Shown here: positions 44,280 to 53,879 of the stretch, one piece after another
Layout of the letters: each line of letters opens with the position of its first letter
How positions within the stretch are numbered: the stretch's first letter is position 1
Source of the DNA: Tepidibacter hydrothermalis
Lineage (GTDB): Bacteria; Bacillota; Clostridia; Peptostreptococcales; Peptostreptococcaceae
DNA: 64,000 nucleotides
NCBI RefSeq assembly: GCF_029542625.1
Contig: NZ_CP120733.1
Coordinates: 2,976,001-3,040,000, forward strand
Reading direction: 5' to 3'
Translations under genes and position numbers: made by a program
The notes under the pieces: generated by a model
Databases searched by the model: none
Told to the model about the DNA's origin: nothing
What the model saw: only the letters and a program-made list of their open reading frames with translations

Positions 44280-45221
44280 TTATCTTTCACCTTTTTCATA
44301 TATTTGTCCATTAGCTGCCGGTCCATTTCCTTTTCCAACAAACAATACTAATACAATTAAAGTTATTAAATACGGTACCATTGATAGTAAGTTTTCTGAT
44401 ACACTAAATCCTACACTTGGATTTCCTAAGAATACTACAAGTCCAGTAGATGCACCAAATAATAATGATGCAAGCATAGCTCCTTGAGGCTTCCATTTAC
44501 CGAATATAACAGCTGCAAGCGCTATATAACCTTGACCTGAAATTAATGTAGGTCTAAACGTTGAAACTATAGCTAAACTCATTGATGCTCCACCAAACCC
44601 TGCAAGAATACCCGAAAGTATTACACATAGATATTTCATTTTATATACATTTATTCCTAATGTATCAGCAGCTTTTGGATGCTCTCCAACAGCTCTTATT
44701 CTAAGACCAAGCTTAGTTTTATAAAGTATAAACCAAGTAACGAAAACTAAAGCAAATGCTATATAAACTGTAGAATAAGTATTAAATACTATATCCATAA
44801 AACTTCCTTTAGCGAAAATACCATTTAGCGGTCTTGGCATCTTTTGCGTTAACTGCATAGGAGGTGTCATAGTTGATCCATCAAATAATCTTCTACATAA
44901 AAACAATGCAAAACCTGGTGCTAAAAAGTTTATTGCTATACCTGAAACTACATGATCTGCATTAAACTTTATTGTAGCTATAGCATGTAAAAGTGCAAAT
45001 ATACCTCCAGCTATCCCAGCTACTAAGAATGCTATCCACGGATTTCCTGTCATTACGGCTGCTGCTGCTCCCGCAAAAGCTCCTATAGTCATCATACCTT
45101 CAAGCCCTATATTTACAACCCCAGCATTTTCAGAAAAAATTCCTCCTAAAGAAGTAAATATAAGCGGTGTTGAGTACATAAGGGTTGTACTAAGTATCAT
45201 TGCTAAATTTTTACTAAACAT
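44280..45221 (-). CDS. Nucleoside ABC transporter permease (YufQ/NupQ type)
   Basis: 313 residues, about eight membrane helices. Begins with a motif shared by this family (TTLMYSTPLIFTSLGGIFSE, NIGLEGMMTIGAF), and GLRIRAVGEHPKAADTLGI is the ATPase-coupling loop. Works with the second permease, the ATPase and the BMP lipoprotein to import nucleosides. It overlaps the other permease gene by 8 bp. Confidence 0.94.
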   Translation of the reverse strand: MFSKNLAMILSTTLMYSTPLIFTSLGGIFSENAGVVNIGLEGMMTIGAFAGAAAAVMTGNPWIAFLVAGIAGGIFALLHAIATIKFNADHVVSGIAINFLAPGFALFLCRRLFDGSTMTPPMQLTQKMPRPLNGIFAKGSFMDIVFNTYSTVYIAFALVFVTWFILYKTKLGLRIRAVGEHPKAADTLGINVYKMKYLCVILSGILAGFGGASMSLAIVSTFRPTLISGQGYIALAAVIFGKWKPQGAMLASLLFGASTGLVVFLGNPSVGFSVSENLLSMVPYLITLIVLVLFVGKGNGPAANGQIYEKGER

Positions 45222-46281
45222 CAGCTTTTCCTCCCCTCATTTTATCTATTATAATTTTTACCATTCTACTTGCTGCAATAAAGTAAATTATAGAACCTAT
45301 AACTATGTTTATAACTTCAGTTGGTGCTCCGATGTTTTGCATCTTACCTCCACCATATTTAAGAGCTCCAAATAAGAATCCTCCAAGTATAGCTCCTATA
45401 GGAGTATTATTTCCTATTAGCGCAACTGCGATTCCATCAAAACCGAATCCTTCTTGAGCTGCAAGTATAGTTATCTTATGTGATACTCCCATAACATGCA
45501 TTGCTCCTGCTGAACCTGCTAAAAGTCCAGCTATAGCCATTGATATTACCATTGATTTATTTACATTTATTCCAGCATATTCTGCTGCATATTTGTTAAA
45601 TCCAACTGCTCTTAATTCAAATCCTAAAACAGTTTTGTATAATAAATACGATATTATAACTACTAATATTAAAGCAATTACTATTCCCCAGTTAACTTTT
45701 GTAGCTGGTCCAACTAAAGATTTAAGCCATTTTATATCTATAGTTGCAGTATCTTGTATATTAAATGATGCCTCTGTACCCGGTTTCTTAAACCCGTCCA
45801 TCATTATAAAATAATTTGAAAGATAAAACGCTATCCAGTTAAGCATTATAGTAGATATAACCTCATTAACTCCAAATTTAGATTTTAATATTCCTGCAAT
45901 TCCTCCCCATATAGCTCCAGCTAAACATCCACTTAAAAGAGTTAGTGGAATATGAATAATTGCTGGCACATGTACAAAGTATCCTACAAGAGTTGCAGTT
46001 AAGGCTCCAACTATAAACTGTCCTTCCGCTCCTATATTAAATAACCCTGTTCTAAATGCAAATGCTACAGATAAACCTGTAAGAATTAAAGGTGTTGACT
46101 TTACTACTGTCCAAGCTAAATACTTAGGCTTTCCAAATATACCTTTAATCATTTCAGCATATCCATCTATAGGACTAAATCCAGATGCAGCAAGAACAAC
46201 AGCTCCAACTAGTAATCCTAAAAATATAGATATTAATGTATATAAAAGTGTATCATTAATTATTTTTTTATTTTTCTTCAT
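45214..46281 (-). CDS. Nucleoside ABC transporter permease (YufP/NupP type)
   Basis: 355 residues with ~9 membrane helices. TPLILTGLSVAFAFRTGLFN, NIGAEGQFIVGAL and ELRAVGFNKYAAEYAGINV are family blocks. Partner of the 44280-45221 permease. It overlaps the ATPase gene by 14 bp, a translationally coupled arrangement. Confidence 0.94.
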   Translation of the reverse strand: MKKNKKIINDTLLYTLISIFLGLLVGAVVLAASGFSPIDGYAEMIKGIFGKPKYLAWTVVKSTPLILTGLSVAFAFRTGLFNIGAEGQFIVGALTATLVGYFVHVPAIIHIPLTLLSGCLAGAIWGGIAGILKSKFGVNEVISTIMLNWIAFYLSNYFIMMDGFKKPGTEASFNIQDTATIDIKWLKSLVGPATKVNWGIVIALILVVIISYLLYKTVLGFELRAVGFNKYAAEYAGINVNKSMVISMAIAGLLAGSAGAMHVMGVSHKITILAAQEGFGFDGIAVALIGNNTPIGAILGGFLFGALKYGGGKMQNIGAPTEVINIVIGSIIYFIAASRMVKIIIDKMRGGKADV

Positions 46282-47821
46282 CTTCAGTACCTCCTGCCAT
46301 CATAAGACCCAGAGTATTCTCATCAGCGTCTTTAGAATCTACGATACCAACTATCTTTCCTTCGTAAATTACCGCTATTCTATCAGAGACACTCATAACC
46401 TCATCTAATTCTAAAGATACTAAAAGTACTCCTTTTCCTTTATCTCTTTGCTCTATTAGTGATTTATGGACAAATTCTATAGCTCCAACATCAAGTCCTC
46501 TAGTAGGTTGAGTAGCTATTAATAAATCAGGATCATTAGTTACTTCTCTAGCTATGATTATTTTTTGTTGGTTACCTCCAGATAATGCTCTTGCTTTTAA
46601 ATTCTCATCTGCTGGTCTTACATCGAATTTAGATATTAAATCCCTAGCAAAACTTTTTATATTTTCTTGTGATAATTTAAATCCTTTAGAAAACTGAGGT
46701 TTTGCATAGTTTTCAAGAACCATATTTTCTGCAACCGTAAAGTCAAGAACTAAACCTCTCTTTTGTCTATCTTCAGGAATATTATAAAGTCCATTTTCAA
46801 ACATTTCTCTTGGAGTTTTATTCGTTATATCTTTATCATTTATGAAAACGATTCCACTTTCAGCTTTTCTAAGTCCTGTAAGTACTTCAACAAGCTCAGA
46901 TTGTCCATTTCCATCAATTCCAGCTATTCCTAATATTTCACCTTTTCTAACTTCTAAAGATAGCTTATTTAAAACGTCTAACCCTCTGTTATCTTTTGCT
47001 ACTAAATCTTCAACTTTAAAAACTACATCTCCTAATTTTTGTTCTTTTTTATCAACTTTAAAGTTTACCTCTCTTCCAACCATCATGGCTGCAAGATCAT
47101 CTTCAGTAGTTTTTTCAACATCAACTGTATCTATATACTTACCTCTTCTTATTATAGTACAAAAGTCGGCTGCTTCTTTTATCTCTTTTAGTTTATGAGT
47201 TATTATAATTATAGATTTTCCTTGCTTTGTTAAATTTCTTATAATATTTATTAATTCTTTTATCTCTTGAGGAGTTAAAACTGCAGTAGGTTCATCTAGT
47301 ATAAGAATTTCCGCCCCTCTATATAAGGCCTTTAATATTTCAACCCTTTGCTGCATTCCAACCGTAATGTCCTCAACTTTTGACATAGGATCAACATACA
47401 GACCATACTGCTCTGATATTTTTTTTACATCTTCAATTGCTTTTTGCATATCAATTTTTCCCAATGCACCAGTTGGTTCCATTCCTAGGATAATGTTTTC
47501 CGCTACTGTAAATGGGGGGATTAACATGAAATGCTGATGCACCATTCCTATTCCATTTTCTATAGCTATATTAGGATTATCTATTTCTACCTTTTTCTCA
47601 TTTATATATATTTCTCCCGAAGTCGGTTGATACAGACCATATAGTATGTTCATAAGTGTAGATTTACCTGCGCCATTTTCTCCAAGTAGCGCATGTACTT
47701 CTCCTTTATGGACAGTTAAGTTTATATTGTCGTTAGCTGTGAAATTTCCGAATTTTTTGGTTATTTCTTTCATCTCTACAACTTTTTTGCTTAAATCCAC
47801 ATTTTTCCTTGTATTCTCCAA
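46268..47821 (-). CDS. Nucleoside ABC transporter ATP-binding protein (YufO/NupO type)
   Basis: 517 residues with two ABC domains in tandem, like ribose-type ATPases. First half: Walker A LLGENGAGKST, Walker B ILILDEPTAVLTP; the second half is degenerate in Walker A (GIDGNGQSE), with signature ALSGGNQQKIIIA. The start is TTG 7 nt after GGAGGG. It powers nucleoside uptake through the two permeases. Confidence 0.94.
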   Translation of the reverse strand: MENTRKNVDLSKKVVEMKEITKKFGNFTANDNINLTVHKGEVHALLGENGAGKSTLMNILYGLYQPTSGEIYINEKKVEIDNPNIAIENGIGMVHQHFMLIPPFTVAENIILGMEPTGALGKIDMQKAIEDVKKISEQYGLYVDPMSKVEDITVGMQQRVEILKALYRGAEILILDEPTAVLTPQEIKELINIIRNLTKQGKSIIIITHKLKEIKEAADFCTIIRRGKYIDTVDVEKTTEDDLAAMMVGREVNFKVDKKEQKLGDVVFKVEDLVAKDNRGLDVLNKLSLEVRKGEILGIAGIDGNGQSELVEVLTGLRKAESGIVFINDKDITNKTPREMFENGLYNIPEDRQKRGLVLDFTVAENMVLENYAKPQFSKGFKLSQENIKSFARDLISKFDVRPADENLKARALSGGNQQKIIIAREVTNDPDLLIATQPTRGLDVGAIEFVHKSLIEQRDKGKGVLLVSLELDEVMSVSDRIAVIYEGKIVGIVDSKDADENTLGLMMAGGTEDEEK

Positions 47822-47957
47822 CTTTCATCCCTCCTTAAATCATTTTTTACTTTCGTCTTCTTAATTATACTAAATTTTTTTTAATATAACAATAAATTTT
47901 GATTTTTTTCAAAATTCTTTCAAACATAATTTTTCTTATCATTTTATAAATAAGAAA

Positions 47958-47998
47958 AATTAAAACCCAGAATTACTTCTGGGCTTTAGTTTTATAAT
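47958..47998 (-). terminator. Partial terminator between the BMP lipoprotein and ATPase genes
   Basis: Minus strand: AAAGCCCAGAAG.. /TTCTGGG.TTT stem followed by TTTTAATTTTTC. It allows more lipoprotein than transporter to be made, a common pattern for binding-protein genes placed first. Confidence 0.7.
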
Positions 47999-48002
47999 AT
48001 TT

Positions 48003-49043
48003 TTATTTTATAGCATCGAATTCTTCTTTGTTTGAAGGAACTACTATCTCTCCATCAACAATCTTTTGTTTTTCTTCATTAACAAATTCTAATACATCTG
48101 CCGGAACATTCTTTTCAGTAGTTGGAGCTATATCAACTCCACCTTCTGCTAAACCATAAGTTACAGTTGTTCCACCTTCGAAAGTTCCCTCTGATAATTT
48201 TTTACTTACATCGTATAATGCATTATCAACTCTTTTCATTGCTGAAGTTATAACATTATCAGGAGCTAGAGAATTTTGGTCTCTATCAACACCAATTGCA
48301 AATTTTCCTTCTTCTTTTGCAGCTTCTATCATACCAGTTCCAGTGTCTCCAGCTGCATGGTATAATATATCAGCTCCATTTGAGTACATTTGCTTAGCTA
48401 TTGCTTTACCTTTTGCTGGATCACTGAATGAGTTTGCATATTGAACAAATACTTCTGCATCTGCATTAGCTTCTTTAACTCCAGCTCTAAATCCATATTC
48501 GAATTTTTGTATAACCGGAACTTCTATTCCACCTATATATCCTACTTTATTAGTTTTAGTCATTTTTCCAGCTATTAATCCAACTAAGTAAGAACACTGT
48601 TCTTCTTTAAAAGTTACTCCTATTACATTTTCAGGAGTTTCATCTCCATAAGAGTTATCTATTATAGCAAATTTTTGATCTGGGTAATTTTCAGCAGCTT
48701 CCTTAACAGCATCTGCCATCTTAAATCCAATTCCCCAAATTAAATCGTTTTCCTGATCTATAAGGTTTTCTATATTTGGTACATAATCTGCATCTTGCTT
48801 TGATTCTTGATAATTAGGTATTATTCCTAAATCAGCCTCAGCTTTTTTAAGACCTTCCCATGCAGATTGGTTAAATGATTGGTCATTAACTCCACCAGTA
48901 TCTGTTACCATACCAACCTTAACTGCTTTTGCACCTTCTGATCCTCCAGCATTTTCTTCTGCAGGCTTAGAACATCCAACTACCATAGTTCCAAGTAATG
49001 TTGCAGTTAATGCAAGAGAAATTATTTTTTTCTTCATTGCCAT
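48003..49043 (-). CDS. BMP-family nucleoside-binding lipoprotein
   Basis: 346 residues from the ATG 9 nt after GAGGAGG. Lipoprotein signal ends GTMVVGC (Cys about residue 24). Mature domain is of the PnrA/Med/TmpC type: VGMVTDTGGVNDQSFNQSAW, QDADYVPNIENLI, KVGYIGGIEVPVIQKFEYGF, GADILYHAAGDTGTGMIEAA and VDRDQNS. It captures purine nucleosides for the downstream ABC transporter. First gene of the operon, separated from the ATPase by a 180-bp gap with a terminator-like hairpin. Confidence 0.95.
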   Translation of the reverse strand: MAMKKKIISLALTATLLGTMVVGCSKPAEENAGGSEGAKAVKVGMVTDTGGVNDQSFNQSAWEGLKKAEADLGIIPNYQESKQDADYVPNIENLIDQENDLIWGIGFKMADAVKEAAENYPDQKFAIIDNSYGDETPENVIGVTFKEEQCSYLVGLIAGKMTKTNKVGYIGGIEVPVIQKFEYGFRAGVKEANADAEVFVQYANSFSDPAKGKAIAKQMYSNGADILYHAAGDTGTGMIEAAKEEGKFAIGVDRDQNSLAPDNVITSAMKRVDNALYDVSKKLSEGTFEGGTTVTYGLAEGGVDIAPTTEKNVPADVLEFVNEEKQKIVDGEIVVPSNKEEFDAIK

Positions 49044-49413
49044 AAAAGTAAACCTCCTCATTTGATTTGATTATTATTTTAATATATTATTTCATGCAAT
49101 ATTAAATGAATATTTCATGAATATTATTTATTCTACATTTATTCTTAAAATCCTTTTAAATTTCAAAAAAATATAATTTTTTTCAAAATATATCCGCCCA
49201 AAGATATATTTATACTCTCTATGTAAATTATTATTTCAATTAATCCTTATATTTATTCAAATTTAAATCCTTTAATATAAATTAGCTTAAAGACTACAAT
49301 AATATACTTATTTATAAGTATATTATTAGCTGGACTTGCTATAAACATTATATAATATATTTTAATATTTGTTAAGTATAAATATTATATACTATTATAT
49401 AATCCTATATACT
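49044..49413. other. Leader/promoter region of the BMP transporter operon
   Basis: About 370 bp, extremely A/T-rich. Two related dyads are at 49088-49127: TATTTCATGCAATATTA and TATTTCATGAATATTA, resembling CodY-like AATTTTCNGAAAATT sites only loosely. No purine riboswitch core (such as TATAA...TGGNNCGA) was found. Confidence 0.45.
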
Positions 49414-49452
49414 AAAAACTGGACAGGTATATGCCTGTCCAATTTTTTTAAT
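49414..49452. terminator. Terminator after grdB
   Basis: AAATTGGACAGGCATATACCTGTCC-type palindrome: TTGGACAGGCA/TATACCTGTCCAGTT, A/T-runs on both sides. It ends the grd transcript right after grdB. Confidence 0.88.
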
Positions 49453-49456
49453 ATTA

Positions 49457-50767
49457 TTAACCTTCAAATACAGTTTGATCAGAAACTTCTGTAGTTAAAG
49501 CTTTTAAAGCTTTCTCTACTATTCCTCTTCTAAGTGCTTTTTCATCCTTTGGTTCTAAAGCTGGGTTTCCTAAAGGATGAGGTATTGCTATAGCTGGAAC
49601 TATTCTATTTGCTCCAACTGTTAAAGATATAGGAACTACTGTACAAATATGAACAACAGGTATTCCCGCTCTTTCTATTTCTTTTACCATCGTTGCTCCG
49701 CAACGAGTACAAGTACCTCACGTAGAAGTTAAGATAACTGCATCTACGCCATCTGCAAGTAATTCTTTAGAGAATTCACTAGCATATTTCTTAGAATTTG
49801 CAACAGATGTACCGTTACCTACAGTAGTATAGAAGTATCTATGAAGTTCTCCTATAACTCCCTCTTTTTCTAAGTCTCTTAAAACGTCAACAGGTATTAC
49901 TCTGTCAGCATCTTCATTTGCATAAACTGGGTCATGTCCACCATGAGCAGTTTCATGAGTTTCTGAAGTTAAATTATCAAGTCCAGCTATATCATATTTT
50001 CCGTACTTTGATGCTGAAGATGATTCTATTCTATCAGGATTTCCTTTTGGAACTATTCCACCTGAAGTTACAATTGCAATTTTACACTTTGATAAATCTT
50101 TTACTGCTGGATTTGGATCTACTCTATCAAAATCAGGCATAGGATACTCAGTTACATATTCCTCACCTTTTAATTTTTTAATCATCATATCCACAGCTCT
50201 TGTAGATCCTTTAATATCAGAGAAGTAATTTACTCTAACTCCTCTTTGTATATAACCTTCCTCTTTAGGAGAACCTATAGTTTCATTTTTAGCAAGCTTA
50301 AGTGCAAACTTAGCAACACTTGGAAGAGCTTTTCTCATACCAGCAGCTGAATTACTTGTTTCAACTATATAAAGTTCTTTTTTGAACATATCTGCTCCTG
50401 GATTTTCAGGATACATACCAGTAAGCACAGGTATATTAAGCTGATCTTTTACTTCTTTAGTAATAGATCCAGCTGCTACTCCATATCTTCCTGCATTGAA
50501 AGCTGGTCCAGCTATGAATAAGTCAGGATTAAATCCTTTTATCATGTCCATAACTTCTTTTTTAGCAGCTTCTATATTTTCACCAAAATATGAATCTCCA
50601 CAAACTACAGTTGCTACAACTTCTGCTTCTTCACCTAAAAGTTTATCTAGGTTTTTACTGATAGGAGGCATTTCTTCCATAATTAAAGGCTTCGTATCTG
50701 CCTTTTCCTCTCCTCCGATTCCTGCGAAAAACTGATTAATATAATGAACTACTTTTATTTTTTCCAT
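49457..50767 (-). CDS. grdB: Glycine reductase complex selenoprotein B (GrdB), in-frame TGA = Sec
   Basis: 436 residues with selenocysteine. The reading frame has TGA at 49720-49718 (residue 350) inside ILTST-U-GTCTRCGATMVK, the known UxxCxxC site of GrdB (Sec350). Read without recoding it would look like two pieces. Directly after the TGA, CGTTGC/GCAACG can form a bacterial SECIS stem with a GGA loop. GrdB binds glycine and, with GrdE, passes the carboxymethyl group to selenium on GrdA. It needs SelA, SelB and SelC, not in the window. No grdC/grdD follows. Confidence 0.97.
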
Positions 50768-50794
50768 TAACTCTCACCCCTCTCAGGTTTTTTA

Positions 50795-51271
50795 TTAATC
50801 ATTAAACTTACAGAATTCATCTCTTACGTTTTTCATTTCCTCTACTATTTCATCTACTTCAAGAACCATTTCCATCATACCGATTTGATCCTCATATACA
50901 GATTCATCTACTTCACCTTTGAATTTATCTTCTACAGCGTGATATACTCTAAGTCCAAGTTCTACACCAGCAAGTGGTCCTGCAAAAGTTGGATCTCCTG
51001 CAGTTACTGTCTCAGCTGCTAGACCAGCAGCTTCAGCTTCAGCGGCACCTAAAAGAACAACAATGTTTTCAGCTCCATGCTTCTCAGTTAAATCCTTAAC
51101 ACGTTGTTGGTTCTCTAGATCCATCGCTCCTGCAGCAGTTCAGACAAAACATTCTGTTGATGAAAATACAACCTCTGCTCCAGTACCTTTTAAGCACTCT
51201 TCCATAGCAGGGCCTGGTATACCATCTCTGTCACCAATTATGATAACTTTTTTAGCATCATAAAATCCCAT
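50795..51271 (-). CDS. grdA: Glycine reductase selenoprotein A (GrdA), in-frame TGA = Sec
   Basis: 158 residues including Sec44. The TGA at 51142-51140 lies in [16 protein letters not shown], the GrdA signature. The N-terminus is [19 protein letters not shown]. The start ATG (MGFYD) follows AGAGG; a second ATG overlaps that site. GrdA carries the carboxymethyl-selenoether and is reduced by thioredoxin. Three further Cys are present (ECLKG, TECFV, DEFCKF). The next gene, grdB, is 27 bp on. Confidence 0.97.
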
Positions 51272-51320
51272 TATATTCATCCTCTCTTCTTATATCATTT
51301 AATAGTTAAATATCGAAATT

Positions 51321-52607
51321 TTAGTATCCTTTAGTAGTTAAATATCCAAATCCTGTTTCATTTGTAGCACCTGTTATAGCTTGGATTTCAACTTCTATAC
51401 TTCCATCTTTTCTTAAACTTCCGTCAAATCCACCAGCTATTGTATCTACAAATTCAACATGTCCTATAACCTTATCCATAGGAGGTAAAACTATAGTTTG
51501 ATTCGCATTTCCTCCTGTAACAACTGCATCCGCTTTAACATCTGCATCTGCTAATGATTGAGATGCTCCATCTCTTCCTGCGTATTCATCTGTTACAATA
51601 ACAGTCTTTACTCCTTGACCTTCGATTTTCTTACAGTTCATTATAAGGTCTGTATCTGGATTTCCAAATCCTTCTTGAGAAACTATTGCACCATCTAATC
51701 CTAAATATTTACATAATTTAGCAGTCCAATTTGAAGATCTCTCTTTATCAGCAAGATAAACGTTTTCATTAGTTATAATAATACCTACAAAGTTTATTTC
51801 TTTTCCATGCTTTTCATATAGATCATGTACTATAGAGTTATTAACATGTACATAAGTAGGATTTTTATCACAAGCAGATACACAGTTTCCACTTACTATT
51901 GCTCCATCCATTATCTCTGTTGGATATAGTATAGTTGGAACTATTTTCTTTGCATCAACTCCATATACATATGTATCATGAAGTAACCCTTGTGTTTGAA
52001 GCATATATACATATCCTACCTTTGGAAGGTCTGGATATTTTTCAACTGATTCAAGTAATGACTCAGTCTCATAAACTTTAATTTCATCTGGTTCAACATT
52101 TCTACCAACTTCACCTAAGTATGCTGCTGCTTTAAATCCAACCATACGAACAGCTTTTTCATGTTCATGTTGTTTTAATCCATCTACAGGCTCAGCTGTA
52201 ACTACTATATTTAATAATTTAGAAAAAGGAGTATATTCAGCTCCTGGGCCAGACATATCAACTATACCTTCTTGGAATCCTACTATCTTACCAGTAGTAA
52301 CAACAGCAGCTCCTTTAAGTACATGAGTTTTTCCACTACCTACTGTATCTACCTTTGATAATACTCCAGGGAATATTCCTCCTGGACCCTCAACCTTAAC
52401 TCTTGGTTCTATAACGTCTTTAACTGGAGTTATTCTTACACTTTCTCCTGGACGAGCAATCTCAATCTCAATTGACTTTATATGCTCATCTCCTCCAATT
52501 TCCTTAATCATCTCATCTTTATTTACATATAATGTTCCACCTTCAACCTTAGTTTCATTGTCAAATTTTACATCCTTAATAAAGATATTTCCTAATTCTA
52601 GACGCAT
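51321..52607 (-). CDS. grdE: Glycine reductase proprotein GrdE
   Basis: 428 residues. IVSGNCVSACDKN places Cys242 at the position where the proprotein is self-cleaved to give a pyruvoyl-bearing 25-kDa subunit and a 22-kDa subunit. The pyruvoyl group forms a Schiff base with glycine in protein B. RBS GGGAGG precedes the ATG. It starts the grdE-grdA-grdB stretch, 70 bp after trxA with a hairpin in between. Confidence 0.97.
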   Translation of the reverse strand: MRLELGNIFIKDVKFDNETKVEGGTLYVNKDEMIKEIGGDEHIKSIEIEIARPGESVRITPVKDVIEPRVKVEGPGGIFPGVLSKVDTVGSGKTHVLKGAAVVTTGKIVGFQEGIVDMSGPGAEYTPFSKLLNIVVTAEPVDGLKQHEHEKAVRMVGFKAAAYLGEVGRNVEPDEIKVYETESLLESVEKYPDLPKVGYVYMLQTQGLLHDTYVYGVDAKKIVPTILYPTEIMDGAIVSGNCVSACDKNPTYVHVNNSIVHDLYEKHGKEINFVGIIITNENVYLADKERSSNWTAKLCKYLGLDGAIVSQEGFGNPDTDLIMNCKKIEGQGVKTVIVTDEYAGRDGASQSLADADVKADAVVTGGNANQTIVLPPMDKVIGHVEFVDTIAGGFDGSLRKDGSIEVEIQAITGATNETGFGYLTTKGY

Positions 52608-52630
52608 AATGTCACCTCCCTTTTTATTTA

Positions 52631-52671
52631 AAAGACTAAAACCAAATTTACTTTATTCAATTTTAGTCTTT
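52631..52671 (-). terminator. Intercistronic hairpin trxA-grdE
   Basis: AAAGACTAAAA (52631-52641) pairs with TTTTAGTCTTT (52661-52671), loop 19 nt; on the minus strand followed by TAAATAAAAAG, so a poor terminator. More likely an RNA-processing or stability element that separates grdX-trxA from grdEAB levels. Confidence 0.5.
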
Positions 52672-52677
52672 AAAAAC

Positions 52678-52995
52678 TTACAAATACTTCTTAATCATAT
52701 TTTCTACATTTTCTTTAGTAGCGTCATCTTTTGTAACCTCTTCTACTTTTTCACCATCTTTGTATATAGCTATAGTTGGAAGACCTAAAACCTTTTGTTT
52801 TATAGCAAGTCTTCTAGCTTTAGTTGTATCTAATTTACAAAATTTGATTTTATCAGCATATTCTTCAGATAATTTTTCAATATCTGGCATTAAAGCTTTG
52901 CAAGGTTCACATCCTTCACTCCAAAAGTCTACTAAAATATACCCTTCAGCTTGTAAAACTTCTGTTTCAAAAATATTTTTATCAAGTGATAACAT
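52678..52995 (-). CDS. trxA: Thioredoxin of the glycine reductase system
   Basis: 105 residues. The active site is [11 protein letters not shown], i.e. CEPC instead of CGPC, as often in thioredoxins of Stickland bacteria. It reduces the selenenylsulfide of GrdA after glycine reduction. The usual partner thioredoxin reductase gene (trxB) is not beside it. It lies between grdX and grdE. Confidence 0.94.
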   Translation of the reverse strand: MLSLDKNIFETEVLQAEGYILVDFWSEGCEPCKALMPDIEKLSEEYADKIKFCKLDTTKARRLAIKQKVLGLPTIAIYKDGEKVEEVTKDDATKENVENMIKKYL

Positions 52996-53170
52996 TAAAC
53001 AACCTCCTCCTCAAAGTTTTGCATATAATCTTTTTTTGCATATAATCTATATTTATTATTAGCATTTTTTTGCTAATATAAACAAACTTAATCATATTAT
53101 TTAGATGTTTTGTTATTTTTTTAGGACTATCCTATAAAAATTTTTAATTATTCTTTGTTAAATATATTTT

Positions 53171-53551
53171 TTACTTAACGTAATAATTTACTGTTTCTAT
53201 AACATTCTTTATTAAATCCAAATCTATAACTTTAAAATCTTCTAATATTGTATCTGTCCACAATGGTGTTTTAAAATTGTTTTGAAATTTTTTAGTAGTA
53301 TCTATAGCTTTTTCTATAAGTAAAAGTGATTCAGTATCTAATTTTTCCACATCATCTATCATTATAGTTTTGTACGGTGTTTCATTTGGCTTTATACTTC
53401 CAGCCAATGGATGTGTTAATAATCTGTATTTATTGTGTATATAATCTCTACAAGTAGTTAATATTTTCATAAAGTCTCCATCTATATACTCTACTTCATA
53501 TATACTCTCAAATTTTTCTACTACTAACGAATTATTAGTGATTATTTTCAT
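53171..53551 (-). CDS. grdX: GrdX family protein
   Basis: 126 residues, soluble. MKIITNNSLVVEKF, RDYIHNKYRLLTHPLAGSIKPN and PYKTIMI match the small GrdX proteins encoded at the head of many grd operons. The role is unknown. It is the first gene after the glycine riboswitch/terminator and 175 bp ahead of trxA. Confidence 0.9.
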   Translation of the reverse strand: MKIITNNSLVVEKFESIYEVEYIDGDFMKILTTCRDYIHNKYRLLTHPLAGSIKPNETPYKTIMIDDVEKLDTESLLLIEKAIDTTKKFQNNFKTPLWTDTILEDFKVIDLDLIKNVIETVNYYVK

Positions 53552-53606
53552 ATAATATCATCTCCTACACAAAGTATATTTCCAGAATTTTCTGTATAAT
53601 ATGTGT

Positions 53607-53647
53607 ATAAAAAAAGAGAAGTGATTCCTATTAAATCACTTCTCTGT
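53607..53647 (-). terminator. Riboswitch-linked terminator
   Basis: Minus strand AGAGAAGTGATTTAAT/..AATCACTTCTCT followed by seven T, between the glycine aptamer and grdX. Confidence 0.85.
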
Positions 53648-53651
53648 TTCA

Positions 53652-53772
53652 TCCAGAGTTCTGTCCAAATAAGGTCCTTTTGCCTGAGAATTTCATTTTA
53701 TTTTTTAGGTTAAAATAAAACTTGTCCCTTCGGCGGCTTTTAGCTCTCTCCCATATTCTTCGTCCAGCAACT
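53652..53772 (-). ncRNA. Glycine riboswitch
   Basis: Minus-strand cores GGGAGAGAGCT, AGCCGCCGAAGGGACAAG, AAATTCTCAGGCAAAAGGACC and GGACAGAACTCTGG match the gcvT-type glycine aptamer. Only one aptamer can be seen instead of the frequent tandem pair. The terminator lies after it, so glycine binding should allow grd transcription (on-switch). Confidence 0.95.
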
Positions 53773-53800
53773 ATTTAATTTTTTTATATCTCTTAAGTAC

Positions 53801-53829
53801 ATTATAAATAAAAGTTATAATTTTATCAA
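53801..53829 (-). promoter_or_regulatory. grd operon promoter
   Basis: Minus strand TTGATA, exactly 17 bp, TATAAT: near-consensus sigma-A promoter, about 30 bp ahead of the riboswitch aptamer. Confidence 0.85.
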
Positions 53830-53834
53830 TAGAT

Positions 53835-53874
53835 ATTGTGATATTTTTTTCAAAATATTTCGACATATCACAAT
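53835..53874. promoter_or_regulatory. Distal dyad upstream of the grd promoter
   Basis: ATTGTGATAT (53835-53844) and ATATCACAAT (53865-53874) are perfect inverted copies with a 20-bp spacer (30 bp centre to centre). The near arm ends 6 bp upstream of the -35 box. Each arm contains TGTGA, a CRP/FNR-like half-site, but spacing is not of that type. Confidence 0.5.
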
Positions 53875-53879
53875 CACGA

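Noticed and set aside
49457-51271. grdA and grdB as frame-disrupted pseudogenes
   Set aside because: The TGA codons fall exactly at the known selenocysteine sites (Sec44 and Sec350) and the flanking protein is intact.
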